A DNA stretch of 64,000 nucleotides. Source: Modestobacter sp. VKM Ac-2984 (GTDB taxonomy: Bacteria > Actinomycetota > Actinomycetes > Mycobacteriales > Geodermatophilaceae). This document shows, in pieces, positions 24,582 through 32,809 of the stretch. Below the pieces are notes generated by a model, which searched no databases, was not told the DNA's origin, and was given only the letters and a program-made list of their open reading frames with translations. Both the position numbers and the translations under genes were made by a program. Location: positions 62,001 to 126,000 of the forward strand of contig NZ_JAPVBJ010000009.1 of the NCBI RefSeq assembly GCF_026967985.1, read 5' to 3'. Each line of letters begins with the position of its first letter. The stretch's first letter is position 1.

Positions 24582-26333
24582 TCAGGCCGCGACCGGCCGG
24601 AGCGCCGCGACCAGCTCCGCCACCGGCTGCGGCCGGCCGAACAGCCAGCCCTGCGCCAGCGGGCAGCCCAGGTCGGTGAGCGTCCGGGCCTGCTCGGCCG
24701 TCTCGACGCCCTCGGCGATCAGCACCAGCTCCAGCGCGTCGGTCAGCGCCATCACGCTGCGCAGCAGCCGACCCCGCCGGCTGGACGTGGTGATCGTCGA
24801 GACGAACGAGTTGTCCAGCTTGAGGTAATCGGTCGGCAGCGTGTCCAGCCGGGACAGCGACGAGTAGCCGGTGCCGAAGTCGTCGATGGCCACCCTCAGC
24901 CCGTGCTCCCGGAGAACGTGCAGCGCACGCACCGAACGGGTGGACTCCGCCTCGACCAGGCTCTCGGTCACCTCGACCACGGTCCGCTCGGCCGGCCAGC
25001 CGGTCTCGGCCAGCGTGGCGAGCACCCGGGCCGGGAACTCCTCGTCGTCCAGCTCCCGACCGGACACGTTGACCGTCAGGAACAGCCGGCGGCCGGTCGC
25101 CGCGCACAGTGCCCGCGCGTCCCGGCACGCCGCCGCCCAGACCACCGCACCCAGCTCGCCGATCAACCCCTCCCGCTCGGCGACCGGGACGAACTCCGCC
25201 GGCATCACCGGCCCTCGCTCGGCGTGGTCCCAGCGCACCAGCGCCTCGATGCCCGCGATCTCGCCGTCCGCCAGGGTCACGATCGGCTGGAGGTGCACGT
25301 GCAGCGCGCCGGAGGCGGGGTCGGCCAGCGCGGCCGCCAGGTCCCGGCCCAGCGGGCTCCGGCCGCCGGCGTCCAGCTCGCTGCGCCCGCGGCCCAGCGA
25401 CTTGACCCGGTACAGCGCCGAGTCCGCCCGCCGCATCAGTGCGGCCGGGGAGTCCTCCGGCTCCATGCCCGCCACCCCGACGGACGTGCCGATCCGGGGC
25501 AGCGCCGCCCGCAGCTGCTCCGCGACGAGGAGCGCCGCCTCGCCGTCCAGCCCGGGCAGCAGCAACGAGAACTCATCGCCACCGTGCCGGGCGAGGACGG
25601 CGCCGGCGGGCAGCATCGGCGTCCAGGTGGCCGCCACCGTCCGCAGCAGCTCGTCGCCGGCCGCGTGCCCACGCGAGTCGTTGACCGCCTTGAAGTGGTC
25701 CAGGTCGAACAGCGCCGCCGACAGCGGCTCGCCGCTGCGCAGCGCGCCGCGCACGGCGAGCTCCAGGGCCTCGTCGAAGCCCCGCCGGTTCACCAGCCCG
25801 GTCAGCGCGTCCTCGTGCGCGCTGGCGGCCCGGCGCGCCAGGACGGCGATCGCCCCCGCCGAGCCGAGCACGAGCAGACCGAGGACGGCGGCGGCCCCGG
25901 CCGGCACGTCCCCGCGCAGCACGACGACGACCGTGCCGATCACCAGCAGCTCGCCGAGGAAGCCCACGGCCCAGGCCAGCGGGAAGAAGAGGAAGGAGTT
26001 CATCGACGCGAACGCCATCAGCGCCAGCACGGCCACCGCACCGGTCGCCGACGGCGAGGCCAGCGCGAACACCCCGATGCCGACGGAGCCCACGGCCAGC
26101 AGCCACCGGTAGGAGGCCATCGGCACCCGGCTGCCCCACCGCATGACCGCCAGGCCGAGCAGCGTGGTGACCGGCCCGAGGGTGACGGCGGTGGGGTCGA
26201 AACCGGTCAACCCACTCGGGGTGCCGAGCACCAGGGCGACCGCCGCCAGCCCGCCGACGGCGGTCAGCAGCCCGGCGACCCGGGCGACCACGCGGGGCGT
26301 GGCCAGCTCCGGCGCCATCCCGCTGATCTGCAT
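24582..26333 (-). CDS. Membrane-bound GGDEF-EAL cyclic di-GMP enzyme
   Basis: The 583 residues begin with about five to six membrane helices (residues 12-165), a sensor-like module without a named domain. A GGDEF domain follows: DALTGLVNRRGFDEAL, FDLDHFKAVNDSRGHAAGD and HGGDEFSLLLP. An EAL domain runs from about residue 340: IEALVRWDH, then NVSGRELDDEEF, then VTESLVEAE, then DDFGTGYSSLSRLDTLPTDY, then AEGVETAEQA. Both signature motifs are intact, so synthesis and hydrolysis of cyclic di-GMP are both possible. The inhibitory RxxD site before GGDEF is absent. The gene stands alone. Motility control is a possible link because a flagellin gene lies 6 kb away. Confidence 0.94.
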   Translation of the reverse strand: MQISGMAPELATPRVVARVAGLLTAVGGLAAVALVLGTPSGLTGFDPTAVTLGPVTTLLGLAVMRWGSRVPMASYRWLLAVGSVGIGVFALASPSATGAVAVLALMAFASMNSFLFFPLAWAVGFLGELLVIGTVVVVLRGDVPAGAAAVLGLLVLGSAGAIAVLARRAASAHEDALTGLVNRRGFDEALELAVRGALRSGEPLSAALFDLDHFKAVNDSRGHAAGDELLRTVAATWTPMLPAGAVLARHGGDEFSLLLPGLDGEAALLVAEQLRAALPRIGTSVGVAGMEPEDSPAALMRRADSALYRVKSLGRGRSELDAGGRSPLGRDLAAALADPASGALHVHLQPIVTLADGEIAGIEALVRWDHAERGPVMPAEFVPVAEREGLIGELGAVVWAAACRDARALCAATGRRLFLTVNVSGRELDDEEFPARVLATLAETGWPAERTVVEVTESLVEAESTRSVRALHVLREHGLRVAIDDFGTGYSSLSRLDTLPTDYLKLDNSFVSTITTSSRRGRLLRSVMALTDALELVLIAEGVETAEQARTLTDLGCPLAQGWLFGRPQPVAELVAALRPVAA

Positions 26334-26370
26334 GCCACATCATCGAACACCGGGTTCCGGAACTGGACGG

Positions 26371-27417
26371 TCAGCCGGTCGGGAGCGGCCCGGACTCCCT
26401 CCCGGGGGTGAGCGGCGACCAGCCCAGCGCCGGGCCGAGGTGCTGGGCCATGTCGCTCAGGATCTGCACGTGGTCGGCGTGCTCGAAGCTGAACGGCAGC
26501 GCGAAGACCACCTCGGTCACCTCGCGGAACCCGGCGTGGGCGTAGAGCTGCTCGGCGATCTGCTCCGAGGTCCCGACCAGGTCCGCGGCGAACATCAGCC
26601 GGGCCGGGCCCTGCGGGGTCGCCGTCCGCGGCAGCCGCGCCTCGACGTAGGCGGCGTACTTCGCGCGCTGCTCCGCCGACGCCGAGTCGGTCGGGATGAC
26701 CACGAGACCCTGCGACGCCCGCCCGGCCGGGTTGGCGGCCCTGAACGCCTGGAGCTGGGCGGCCTGCTCGGTGGCGAAGTCCTCGGACGACTCCGCCTTC
26801 ACCACCGACGAGCTCAGGAAGTGCAACCCGTTCTCCCCGGCCCAGACCGCCGACCTCAACGACGCCCCGCCGTACCAGAGCCGGGACCGCAGCCCCGGCG
26901 AGTGCGGCTGCACCCGGTCCGACCACTCCTCCACCACGCCCTCCCGGCCGGCGAACGTCGACGCCGGCGCGCCCTCGACGAAGCGCAGCAGCCGGGCCAC
27001 CCGCTCGTAGGAGAAGTCCTCGACGTCGGCGGTGTCGGGGTAGAGCGCGGCGCGGACGTCGTCCCAGTGCATCGGTGGGCCGACGGAGAAGCCGGGGTTC
27101 AGCCGGCCACCGCTGAGCACGTCGACCGTGGCGAGGTCCTCGGCCAGCCGGAGCGGGTTCTCCCACGCCAGCGGGATCACCGCCGTGCCCAGCTCGATCC
27201 GGGACGTGCGCTGGGTGGCGGCCGCCAGCACCGCGACCGGGGAGGAGATGCCGTACTGCAGGTGCCGGTTGCGCAGCCAGGCGCTGTCGAAGCCGAGCTG
27301 CTCCCCCAGCTCGATCACCCGCAGCGTCGACTCGTGCCCGCTGCGCGGATCGGCCTCGTCGAACAGGCCGATGGTCAGGAAACCCAGCTTCTCCAGCGGC
27401 ACCCCGGGCGATGGCAT
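26371..27417 (-). CDS. LLM-class flavin-dependent oxidoreductase
   Basis: A luciferase-like TIM barrel of 348 residues. KLGFLTIGLFDEADP opens the barrel, LRVIELGEQLGFDSAWLRNRH is the usual second helix, and RIELGTAVIPLAWENPLRLAEDLATVDVLSGGRL is the family core, of which SGGRLNPGFSVG is the most conserved part. Members use FMN or F420 for monooxygenation or dehydrogenation. F420 is common in actinobacteria, but I cannot decide which cofactor is used. It ends 38 bp before the GGDEF-EAL gene and could share a transcript. The substrate is unknown. Confidence 0.88.
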   Translation of the reverse strand: MPSPGVPLEKLGFLTIGLFDEADPRSGHESTLRVIELGEQLGFDSAWLRNRHLQYGISSPVAVLAAATQRTSRIELGTAVIPLAWENPLRLAEDLATVDVLSGGRLNPGFSVGPPMHWDDVRAALYPDTADVEDFSYERVARLLRFVEGAPASTFAGREGVVEEWSDRVQPHSPGLRSRLWYGGASLRSAVWAGENGLHFLSSSVVKAESSEDFATEQAAQLQAFRAANPAGRASQGLVVIPTDSASAEQRAKYAAYVEARLPRTATPQGPARLMFAADLVGTSEQIAEQLYAHAGFREVTEVVFALPFSFEHADHVQILSDMAQHLGPALGWSPLTPGRESGPLPTG

Positions 27418-27440
27418 GCCGCGATCACACCAGACCGGGC

Positions 27441-28040
27441 TCAGGCCTCGATCGCCGGCAGTGCGGTGGCGACCGGCGGGGTGCCGGGCCGAACCGCCAG
27501 CCCCGGGACGACGGCGGTCAGCCCGTTCTGCAGCCGCCGCATGCCCACCATCATCCGGGTCTTCACCGTGCCCAGCGGCGCACCAGTGCGCTGGGCGATC
27601 TCCCGCTGCGTGTACCCGCCCCAGTAGGCCAGCACCAGCGCCTCCCGCTGTGCGGCGGGCAGCTCTGCCAAGGCCGTGCGAACCCGCGCGTCGGCCATCC
27701 GGCCGGCGACCAGCTCGGCGACGTCGAGCGAGGAGGCCTCCCGGAACCGTTCTGCCACGGCGTCGGACCGGCGCTGCTGCGAGGCCTCGTGCCGGACGAC
27801 GTCCACCGCCTTGTGGTGCACCAGCGCCAGGAACCAGGAGCGGAACGAGCCGCGCGCCCGGTCATAGGCAGCCGGGTCGCGCCAGTAGGCCACGAACGCC
27901 TCCTGGACGACGTCCTCGGCGAGGCGCTCGTCGACCAGGATCCGCCGGGCCAGCGCCAGCGCCGGGGCGGTGTGCTCGTCGAGGAGCTCGGCGATGGAGG
28001 CCGGTGCGGTGCGGCCCGGTGGTGGAACGACGCTGTTCAT
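27441..28040 (-). CDS. ECF-type RNA polymerase sigma factor
   Basis: A 199-residue sigma-70 family protein with only regions 2 and 4. Region 2 holds ARRILVDERLAEDVVQEAFVAYWRDP, FRSWFLALVHHKAVDVVRHE and a short linker. Region 4 has LPAAQREALVLAYWGGYTQREIAQRTG followed by GAPLGTVKTRMM, a clear helix-turn-helix. I chose the ATG at 28040, with AGGGGG upstream; an in-frame start at 28064 is also possible. TTGAAC (complement of 28072-28077) and TATTGA (complement of 28051-28056), 15 bp apart, are a weak promoter candidate. No anti-sigma gene is adjacent, so the control mechanism is unknown. The C-terminal 30 residues are a short proline-rich tail. Confidence 0.9.
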   Translation of the reverse strand: MNSVVPPPGRTAPASIAELLDEHTAPALALARRILVDERLAEDVVQEAFVAYWRDPAAYDRARGSFRSWFLALVHHKAVDVVRHEASQQRRSDAVAERFREASSLDVAELVAGRMADARVRTALAELPAAQREALVLAYWGGYTQREIAQRTGAPLGTVKTRMMVGMRRLQNGLTAVVPGLAVRPGTPPVATALPAIEA

Positions 28041-28182
28041 CACCCCCTGATCAATAGCGCACAACTTTATCGTTCAAACAACCTTCACCCGAAGGAGTGA
28101 GCCTCTGACCTGCACGGAGACGCCGACCGCCGACCCGGGGCGAGAGCCCGGATCGGCGGTCAGGTCGAGCAGTGCTGACGGG

Positions 28183-29712
28183 TCAGCGGTCCTCGGTCAG
28201 CGGCTGCAGCAGCTCGGCGGCCGGCCGGGGGGCGGGCACCGACGACGTCCCGTACAGGCTGACGCCGGACGGCGCGGCCATCATCGCCTCGAGCTCGCCG
28301 GTGTCCAGCGTCGGCTCGATCGTCTCCAGTGTCGGCTCGATGAGCTCCGGCTCCGCCACGGCGGGACGGCGACCGGCGATCCGCCGGGCCAGGCCGCGCA
28401 GCGAGCGGGCCTCCTTGCGCCGGGCCTTGCGCTCGGCCGCCCGGGCGGCCTCCTCGCGGGCGGCGAGCTCGCGGTCCAGGATCTCCCGCGCCATCCGGTC
28501 GGTCTCGGCGGCGACGATCAGGTCGGCCCGGGCCTGCTGGGCCCGCTGCCGGCCGTCGCGGCGGATCTCCTCGGCCTCGACCTCCTCGTCGTCGCGCACC
28601 TTCAGCAACCGGTCGTAGGCCGTCGGCGGGGCGAAGTTCATCAGCGTCTTCATCAGCACCGGCAGGATCTCCACGCTGAGGAACAGCAGGAACAGCATCA
28701 CGTGGGCCAGGTGCGCCATCGGCCGCTCCTCCGACAGCCGGTCGATCGCCTCCAGCCGGGCCAGGATGCCGTCGCTCTGGCTGTTCTCCGCCTCGAACGC
28801 CGCCTGCTCGGCCAGCCGCGCCCCGGTCAGCCGGCTCAGCTCGGCCTGGTCGCTCACCAGCGCGGCCTTGGCCAGCGCCACGCTGCGGGCGGCGGCACCG
28901 ACGGCGTCCTTCTCGGCGGTGGTGCGGGTCTGCTGCAGCGCGGCCTCGGCGGCGTCGAGCTCGGCCTTCGCCGTCTCCCGCACCGCTGCCTGCTGCCCGG
29001 CCGCCGCCGCGGCGGCGAAGTACGCCGCCCCCTGGCCCTCGTCACCGGAGCCGCAGGTGCCGTCGAGCTCGCACTGCGCCTTGGCCTGCAGCTCGTCGAA
29101 CCGGCCGGTCGCCGCGTCGTACACGGCCTTCTTGCTGTCCCGCTCGGCCTGCGCCGCGGCCACCCGCGGGTCGGCGTTCGGGTCGGTCGCGCCGCCGCTG
29201 GCGACGACGGCCTGGTCCTCGGCGATCGACTGGGTGAGCACCGGGATCTGCGCGTAGCGGGCGTCGGCGTCCAGCTCGTCGGTGAACTGCTCGGCCGCCT
29301 CCGCCTGCAGCGTCACGATCGTGGCGTCGACCTCCTTGCTGAACACCTGCAGCGTCAGCGGCGTCGAGATGACCGTGCCGAGGACGACGGCCAGCGCCAG
29401 CCGCGGCAGGGCCAGCCCGAGGTTGCGCCGCCAGGACGGGTCGTGACCCATCCCGACCAGCAGCATCCGGTCCAGGTTGAGGATCACCAGCCCCCAGCCG
29501 AGGCCGATCAGGACGGCGACCGCCCACCAGGCGCCCAGTGCCATGTGCACGGCGAACGCCATCGACAGCGCAGCCAGTGCACCGGTGCTGACCAGCACGC
29601 CACCGAGGGCGACGTACTTGGCGCGCGCGCCGGGGGCGACCCGCAGCAGATCGAGCCGGGCGCCGGCCAGCACGGCCAACCGATCGCCGGCAGAACGGGG
29701 GCGGGACCTCAT
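28183..29712 (-). CDS. DUF4407 membrane protein with long coiled coil
   Basis: The 509-residue protein matches DUF4407. Two N-terminal helices come first (about residues 32-80, YVALGGVLVSTGALAALSMA and a second segment), ending in the conserved NLDRMLLVGM. LPRLALAVVLGTVISTPLTL follows as a third. A long alanine/glutamate coiled coil (about 130-290) contains an AQCELDGTCGSG loop with two cysteines. Then come a fourth helix, AHVMLFLLFLSVEILPVLMKTL, and a second charged coiled coil. The protein probably spans the membrane with a large external coiled-coil part. Its function is not known. It is divergent from the ABC importer, with 241 bp between the starts. The ATG at 29712 was chosen because sequence upstream is not protein-like. 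Confidence 0.85.
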   Translation of the reverse strand: MRSRPRSAGDRLAVLAGARLDLLRVAPGARAKYVALGGVLVSTGALAALSMAFAVHMALGAWWAVAVLIGLGWGLVILNLDRMLLVGMGHDPSWRRNLGLALPRLALAVVLGTVISTPLTLQVFSKEVDATIVTLQAEAAEQFTDELDADARYAQIPVLTQSIAEDQAVVASGGATDPNADPRVAAAQAERDSKKAVYDAATGRFDELQAKAQCELDGTCGSGDEGQGAAYFAAAAAAGQQAAVRETAKAELDAAEAALQQTRTTAEKDAVGAAARSVALAKAALVSDQAELSRLTGARLAEQAAFEAENSQSDGILARLEAIDRLSEERPMAHLAHVMLFLLFLSVEILPVLMKTLMNFAPPTAYDRLLKVRDDEEVEAEEIRRDGRQRAQQARADLIVAAETDRMAREILDRELAAREEAARAAERKARRKEARSLRGLARRIAGRRPAVAEPELIEPTLETIEPTLDTGELEAMMAAPSGVSLYGTSSVPAPRPAAELLQPLTEDR

Positions 29713-29953
29713 CCGTGGATTCCTCTCGCAGAACGACCAAGGGAGGTATCGGTCGCCCACGACCGAGCCGGTACCGGTCAGCGACTGTGAGACATCTCCG
29801 ACCGCCGGGACACCACGTAACGGCACCGTCACGTCTCGGACACCGCTGCCGCACACGCGGAAGGTGAGGTCTCCCTCGAGAACGCACAGCGCGCTCTCCG
29901 TCCGTCCGCCGCCCACGTTCGGCGGCCGGCCACGTCGGCCTCGAAGGAGACCC

Positions 29954-30925
29954 ATGAGCCCCCAGCTCGTCCGGCGCGCGATCGCCGGCACCGTCGCAGC
30001 CACCACCGTCCTGGCGCTGGCTGCCTGCTCGTCCGACTCCGCGGAGGCCAGCGGCAGCGGCGACGGGGGCACCGAGACCGTCACGATCGGGACCCTGCGC
30101 GGCCAGCCGCACTTCTACGCCCCGTTCCTCTACGACGAGTACGCCCCCGAGGGGGTGGAGTTCGAGGTCGTCGTCCTGGACACGGCCCCGTCGCTGACCG
30201 ACGCCGTCATCTCCGGCGCCGTCGACTTCGCGATCACCGGCGTCGTCGCGACGGTCGCCTCGGTCGCCCAGGACCGCGACATCACCGTGGTCGCCTCCGC
30301 GGCCGACGGCGGCTTCGGCTTCATCGGCGGCGAGGGCATCGAGACCGTGGCCGACCTGACCGGCAAGACGGTCGGCTACATCCAGGGCAGCGCCCCGGAG
30401 ATCGCGATGCGGCTGATCCTGGAGGAGAACGGCATCGACCCGAGCAGCCTGGAGCTGATCGCCGTCCCGCCGCCGGAGATGGCGTCGGCCCTGGGCAGCG
30501 GCTCGATCGACGCCTTCTTCGGCACCGAGATCGCCGTCTCGCTCGCCACCGCCGCCGGCGGGAACGAGCTCACCGACCCCTACGCCACCCCGATCGGCCG
30601 GGTGAACCTCGGCCTCACCACCACCGGTGCGCTGATCGATGAGGACCCGGAACTGGTGCAGCAGGTCGTCGACACCCACGCGGAGACCACCGAGTACATG
30701 GCCGACAACGTCGAGGAGTGGCTGCCGGAGATGGTCGCCGAGTTCGGTGGCGACCAGGGCGTCTTCGAGTCGGCGCTGGACAACTTCTGGCTGCGCGCCG
30801 ACCTGAGCGAGGAGTACCAGACCCAGGTCGAGGCGCTGGCCGAGGCGATGGTCGGACTCGGGGTCATCGACACCGCCCCCACCGCGGCCGACCTCGTCGA
30901 CACCTCCTTCGCCCCGTCCGCCTGA
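29954..30925 (+). CDS. ABC importer substrate-binding lipoprotein, NitT/TauT type
   Basis: The 323-residue protein starts at an ATG behind GAAGGAGA. The signal peptide ends in the lipobox LALAAC, so it is anchored outside the membrane. The rest is a periplasmic-binding fold like SsuA/TauA/ThiY: GTLRGQPHFYAPFLYDE, APSLTDAVISGAVDFAITG, LTGKTVGYIQGSAPEIA and GSIDAFFGTEIAV. It is the first gene of a binding protein, permease and ATPase set. Ligands in this family include sulfonates, nitrate and pyrimidine precursors, and the sequence alone does not decide among them. I found no thiamine or other riboswitch upstream. Confidence 0.92.
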   Translation: MSPQLVRRAIAGTVAATTVLALAACSSDSAEASGSGDGGTETVTIGTLRGQPHFYAPFLYDEYAPEGVEFEVVVLDTAPSLTDAVISGAVDFAITGVVATVASVAQDRDITVVASAADGGFGFIGGEGIETVADLTGKTVGYIQGSAPEIAMRLILEENGIDPSSLELIAVPPPEMASALGSGSIDAFFGTEIAVSLATAAGGNELTDPYATPIGRVNLGLTTTGALIDEDPELVQQVVDTHAETTEYMADNVEEWLPEMVAEFGGDQGVFESALDNFWLRADLSEEYQTQVEALAEAMVGLGVIDTAPTAADLVDTSFAPSA

Positions 30926-30932
30926 GCCCCCC

Positions 30933-30979
30933 GGGGCGCCGGCGCAGCCGCGCCGGCGCCCCTCCCGCCCTGCGGGAGG
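30933..30979 (+). promoter_or_regulatory. Two adjacent hairpins, the second hiding the permease ribosome binding site
   Basis: Stem 1 pairs GGGGCGCCGGCG (30933-30944) with CGCCGGCGCCCC (30951-30962), perfectly over 12 bp. Stem 2 pairs CCTCCCGC (30961-30968) with GCGGGAGG (30972-30979). The GGGAGG part of the Shine-Dalgarno region lies in stem 2. The stems share bases 30961-30962, so they compete slightly. This may lower permease expression relative to the binding protein or stabilise the upstream message. Confidence 0.65.
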
Positions 30980-30990
30980 AGAGGACCCCC

Positions 30991-31866
30991 ATGACCACCA
31001 CCGACGTCGCGACCGTCCCCGTCGCGGCCGCCGCCCCCACGGTCCCCGACGCCCCGCGCCGGCGGGGCCGCGGCCGGCTGCGCACCGTGCTGCTCGGCCT
31101 GCCCGTCCCGGTTCTGTTCCTGGTGCTCTGGCACCTGGGCCGGGCGCAGGAGTGGGAGCTGCCGCTGGGCCTCCGGATGGGCTTCCTGCCCTACCCCGCC
31201 GACGTCGCCGCCGGGCTGGTCAACTACGTCGCCGGCACCCGGGACGACGCCTTCAGCAGCCTGCTCTGGGAGGACCTGCCGGCCAGCGCGCTGCGCGTCG
31301 TCTCCGGCTTCGCCCTGGCCACGCTGATCGCCGTGCCGCTCGGCGTGCTGATGGGCCGGTTCCGCACTGCGAACTCGCTGTTCGACCCGATGATCAACCT
31401 GTTCCGGCCGATCCCGGCGACCGCCTGGGTGCCGCTGGTCGCGCTGCTCATCGGCTACGGCGACCAGGCCTCGATCTTCCTGATCACGCTGTCCGCCTTC
31501 TTCCCGATCGTGCTGGGCACCATCAGCGGCGCCCGCCAGGTGCCCGAGCGCCTGCTGGAGGCCGCCCGGATGCTGGGCACCTCCGGCGTCGGCACGCTGC
31601 TGCGGGTGGTGCTGCCGGCCGCCGCGCCCGCGATCGTCAACGGCATGCGGGTCGGCCTCGGCCTGGCCTGGGTGATCCTGGTGCTCAGCGAGACCACCGG
31701 CGTCCCGACCGGTCTGGGCTCGACGATCTTCCTGGCCCGCGACGTGGTGCAGACCGACCAGATCGTCGTCGGGATGATCTGCATCGCCGTCGCCGGCTTC
31801 CTCTCCGACCGGTTGCTGACGCTCTTCTTCCGCGTCCTGTTCCGCGACCGCCCGCTGATCAAGTAG
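30991..31866 (+). CDS. ABC importer permease, NitT/TauT type
   Basis: A 291-residue inner-membrane subunit with about six helices. The BPD_transp_1 domain spans residues about 90-280: LPASALRVVSGFALATLIAVPLG, LFRPIPATAWVPLVALLIGYG, and the EAA loop EAARMLGTSGVGTLLRVVLP. SETTGVPTGLGSTIF is the usual end of the core. It starts 65 bp after the binding-protein gene, behind the hairpin pair described for 30933-30979. Together with the ATPase it forms the channel of a NitT/TauT-family importer. The 30-residue N terminus is proline/alanine-rich and basic, as is common in the family. Confidence 0.93.
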   Translation: MTTTDVATVPVAAAAPTVPDAPRRRGRGRLRTVLLGLPVPVLFLVLWHLGRAQEWELPLGLRMGFLPYPADVAAGLVNYVAGTRDDAFSSLLWEDLPASALRVVSGFALATLIAVPLGVLMGRFRTANSLFDPMINLFRPIPATAWVPLVALLIGYGDQASIFLITLSAFFPIVLGTISGARQVPERLLEAARMLGTSGVGTLLRVVLPAAAPAIVNGMRVGLGLAWVILVLSETTGVPTGLGSTIFLARDVVQTDQIVVGMICIAVAGFLSDRLLTLFFRVLFRDRPLIK

Positions 31867-31875
31867 GAGCCGACG

Positions 31876-32667
31876 ATGGACACCCAACACCTCGCCGCCG
31901 GCCGCACCGCCGACGTCCGGATCGCCGGGCTGAGCAAGGTCTACGCCGGCGGCGTCGCCGCCATGGCCGACGTCGACCTGACCATCGCCTCCGGTGAGTT
32001 CGTCGCCGTGGTCGGCGCCAGCGGCTGCGGCAAGAGCACGCTGCTGCGCATCCTGGCCGGCTTCGAGCGGCCCAGCGCCGGCGTCGTCGAGGTCGGCGGG
32101 ACGCCGGTCACCGGCCCCGGCCCCGACCGCGGCGTCGTCTTCCAGGACTACGGCCTGTTCCCCTGGCTGTCGGTGCGGGAGAACGTCGCCTACGGCCCGG
32201 CCCGCAAGAAGCTGCCCAAGGCGGAGGTCGCCGCGGTCACCGACCGGTTCATCGCCGCGGTGGGGCTGACCCGGTTCGCCGGGAAGTACCCCGCGCAGCT
32301 GTCCGGTGGCATGCAGCAGCGGGTGGCGATCGCCCGGGTGCTGGCCAACGACCCGTCGCTGCTGTTGATGGACGAGCCGTTCGGCGCGCTGGACGCGCTC
32401 ACCCGGGCCGACCTGCAGACCGAGCTCAAGCGGATCCACGTCGACACCCGGACGACGGTGGTCTTCGTGACCCACTCGATCGAGGAGGCGGTCTACCTCG
32501 CCGACCGGGTCGTGGTGATGACCGGCGGCGCCTCGCACGGCGTGCCCGGCTCCGTCCGCCGGATCGTCCCGGTCGACCTGGCCGACCGCGACGTGACCAG
32601 CCCGGCCTTCAACGCGGTCAAGCGCGAGATCGCCGAGCTGGTGCACACGGTGCCCGCCGCGGCCTGA
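31876..32667 (+). CDS. ABC importer ATP-binding protein, NitT/TauT type
   Basis: A 263-residue ATPase with Walker A GASGCGKST, Q-loop QDYGLFPWL, signature LSGGMQQRVAIAR, Walker B LLLMDEPFGALD and H-loop VTHSIEEAV. All motifs are intact. The FGALDALTR segment and the Q-loop type match SsuB/TauB proteins. It starts 9 bp after the permease stop and completes the three-gene operon. A terminator-like hairpin follows 27 bp downstream. The C-terminal segment HGVPGSVRRIVPVDLADRD is normal for the group. Confidence 0.95.
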   Translation: MDTQHLAAGRTADVRIAGLSKVYAGGVAAMADVDLTIASGEFVAVVGASGCGKSTLLRILAGFERPSAGVVEVGGTPVTGPGPDRGVVFQDYGLFPWLSVRENVAYGPARKKLPKAEVAAVTDRFIAAVGLTRFAGKYPAQLSGGMQQRVAIARVLANDPSLLLMDEPFGALDALTRADLQTELKRIHVDTRTTVVFVTHSIEEAVYLADRVVVMTGGASHGVPGSVRRIVPVDLADRDVTSPAFNAVKREIAELVHTVPAAA

Positions 32668-32694
32668 TCCGGAGAGACCGCCCTCACCTCCTGA

Positions 32695-32720
32695 GGGGCC
32701 AAAGTCGCGATTTTGGCCCC
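32695..32720. terminator. Hairpin after the ABC importer operon
   Basis: GGGGCCAAA (32695-32703) pairs perfectly with TTTGGCCCC (32712-32720). The loop is GTCGCGAT. It lies between the ATPase stop and the first kinase gene. Confidence 0.75.
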
Positions 32721-32809
32721 GGGTGGGTGGGGTGGGGTCGCCATGGCTGGACCGACTTGGTGGGATGGGGCGTCCGGACCCCCCGGGCACCGCACCAGGG
32801 AGGAGACAC

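Noticed and set aside
29713-29953. A riboswitch between DUF4407 and the ABC importer genes
   Set aside because: I could not find the conserved cores of thiamine, SAM or cobalamin riboswitches; only short chance pairings are present.
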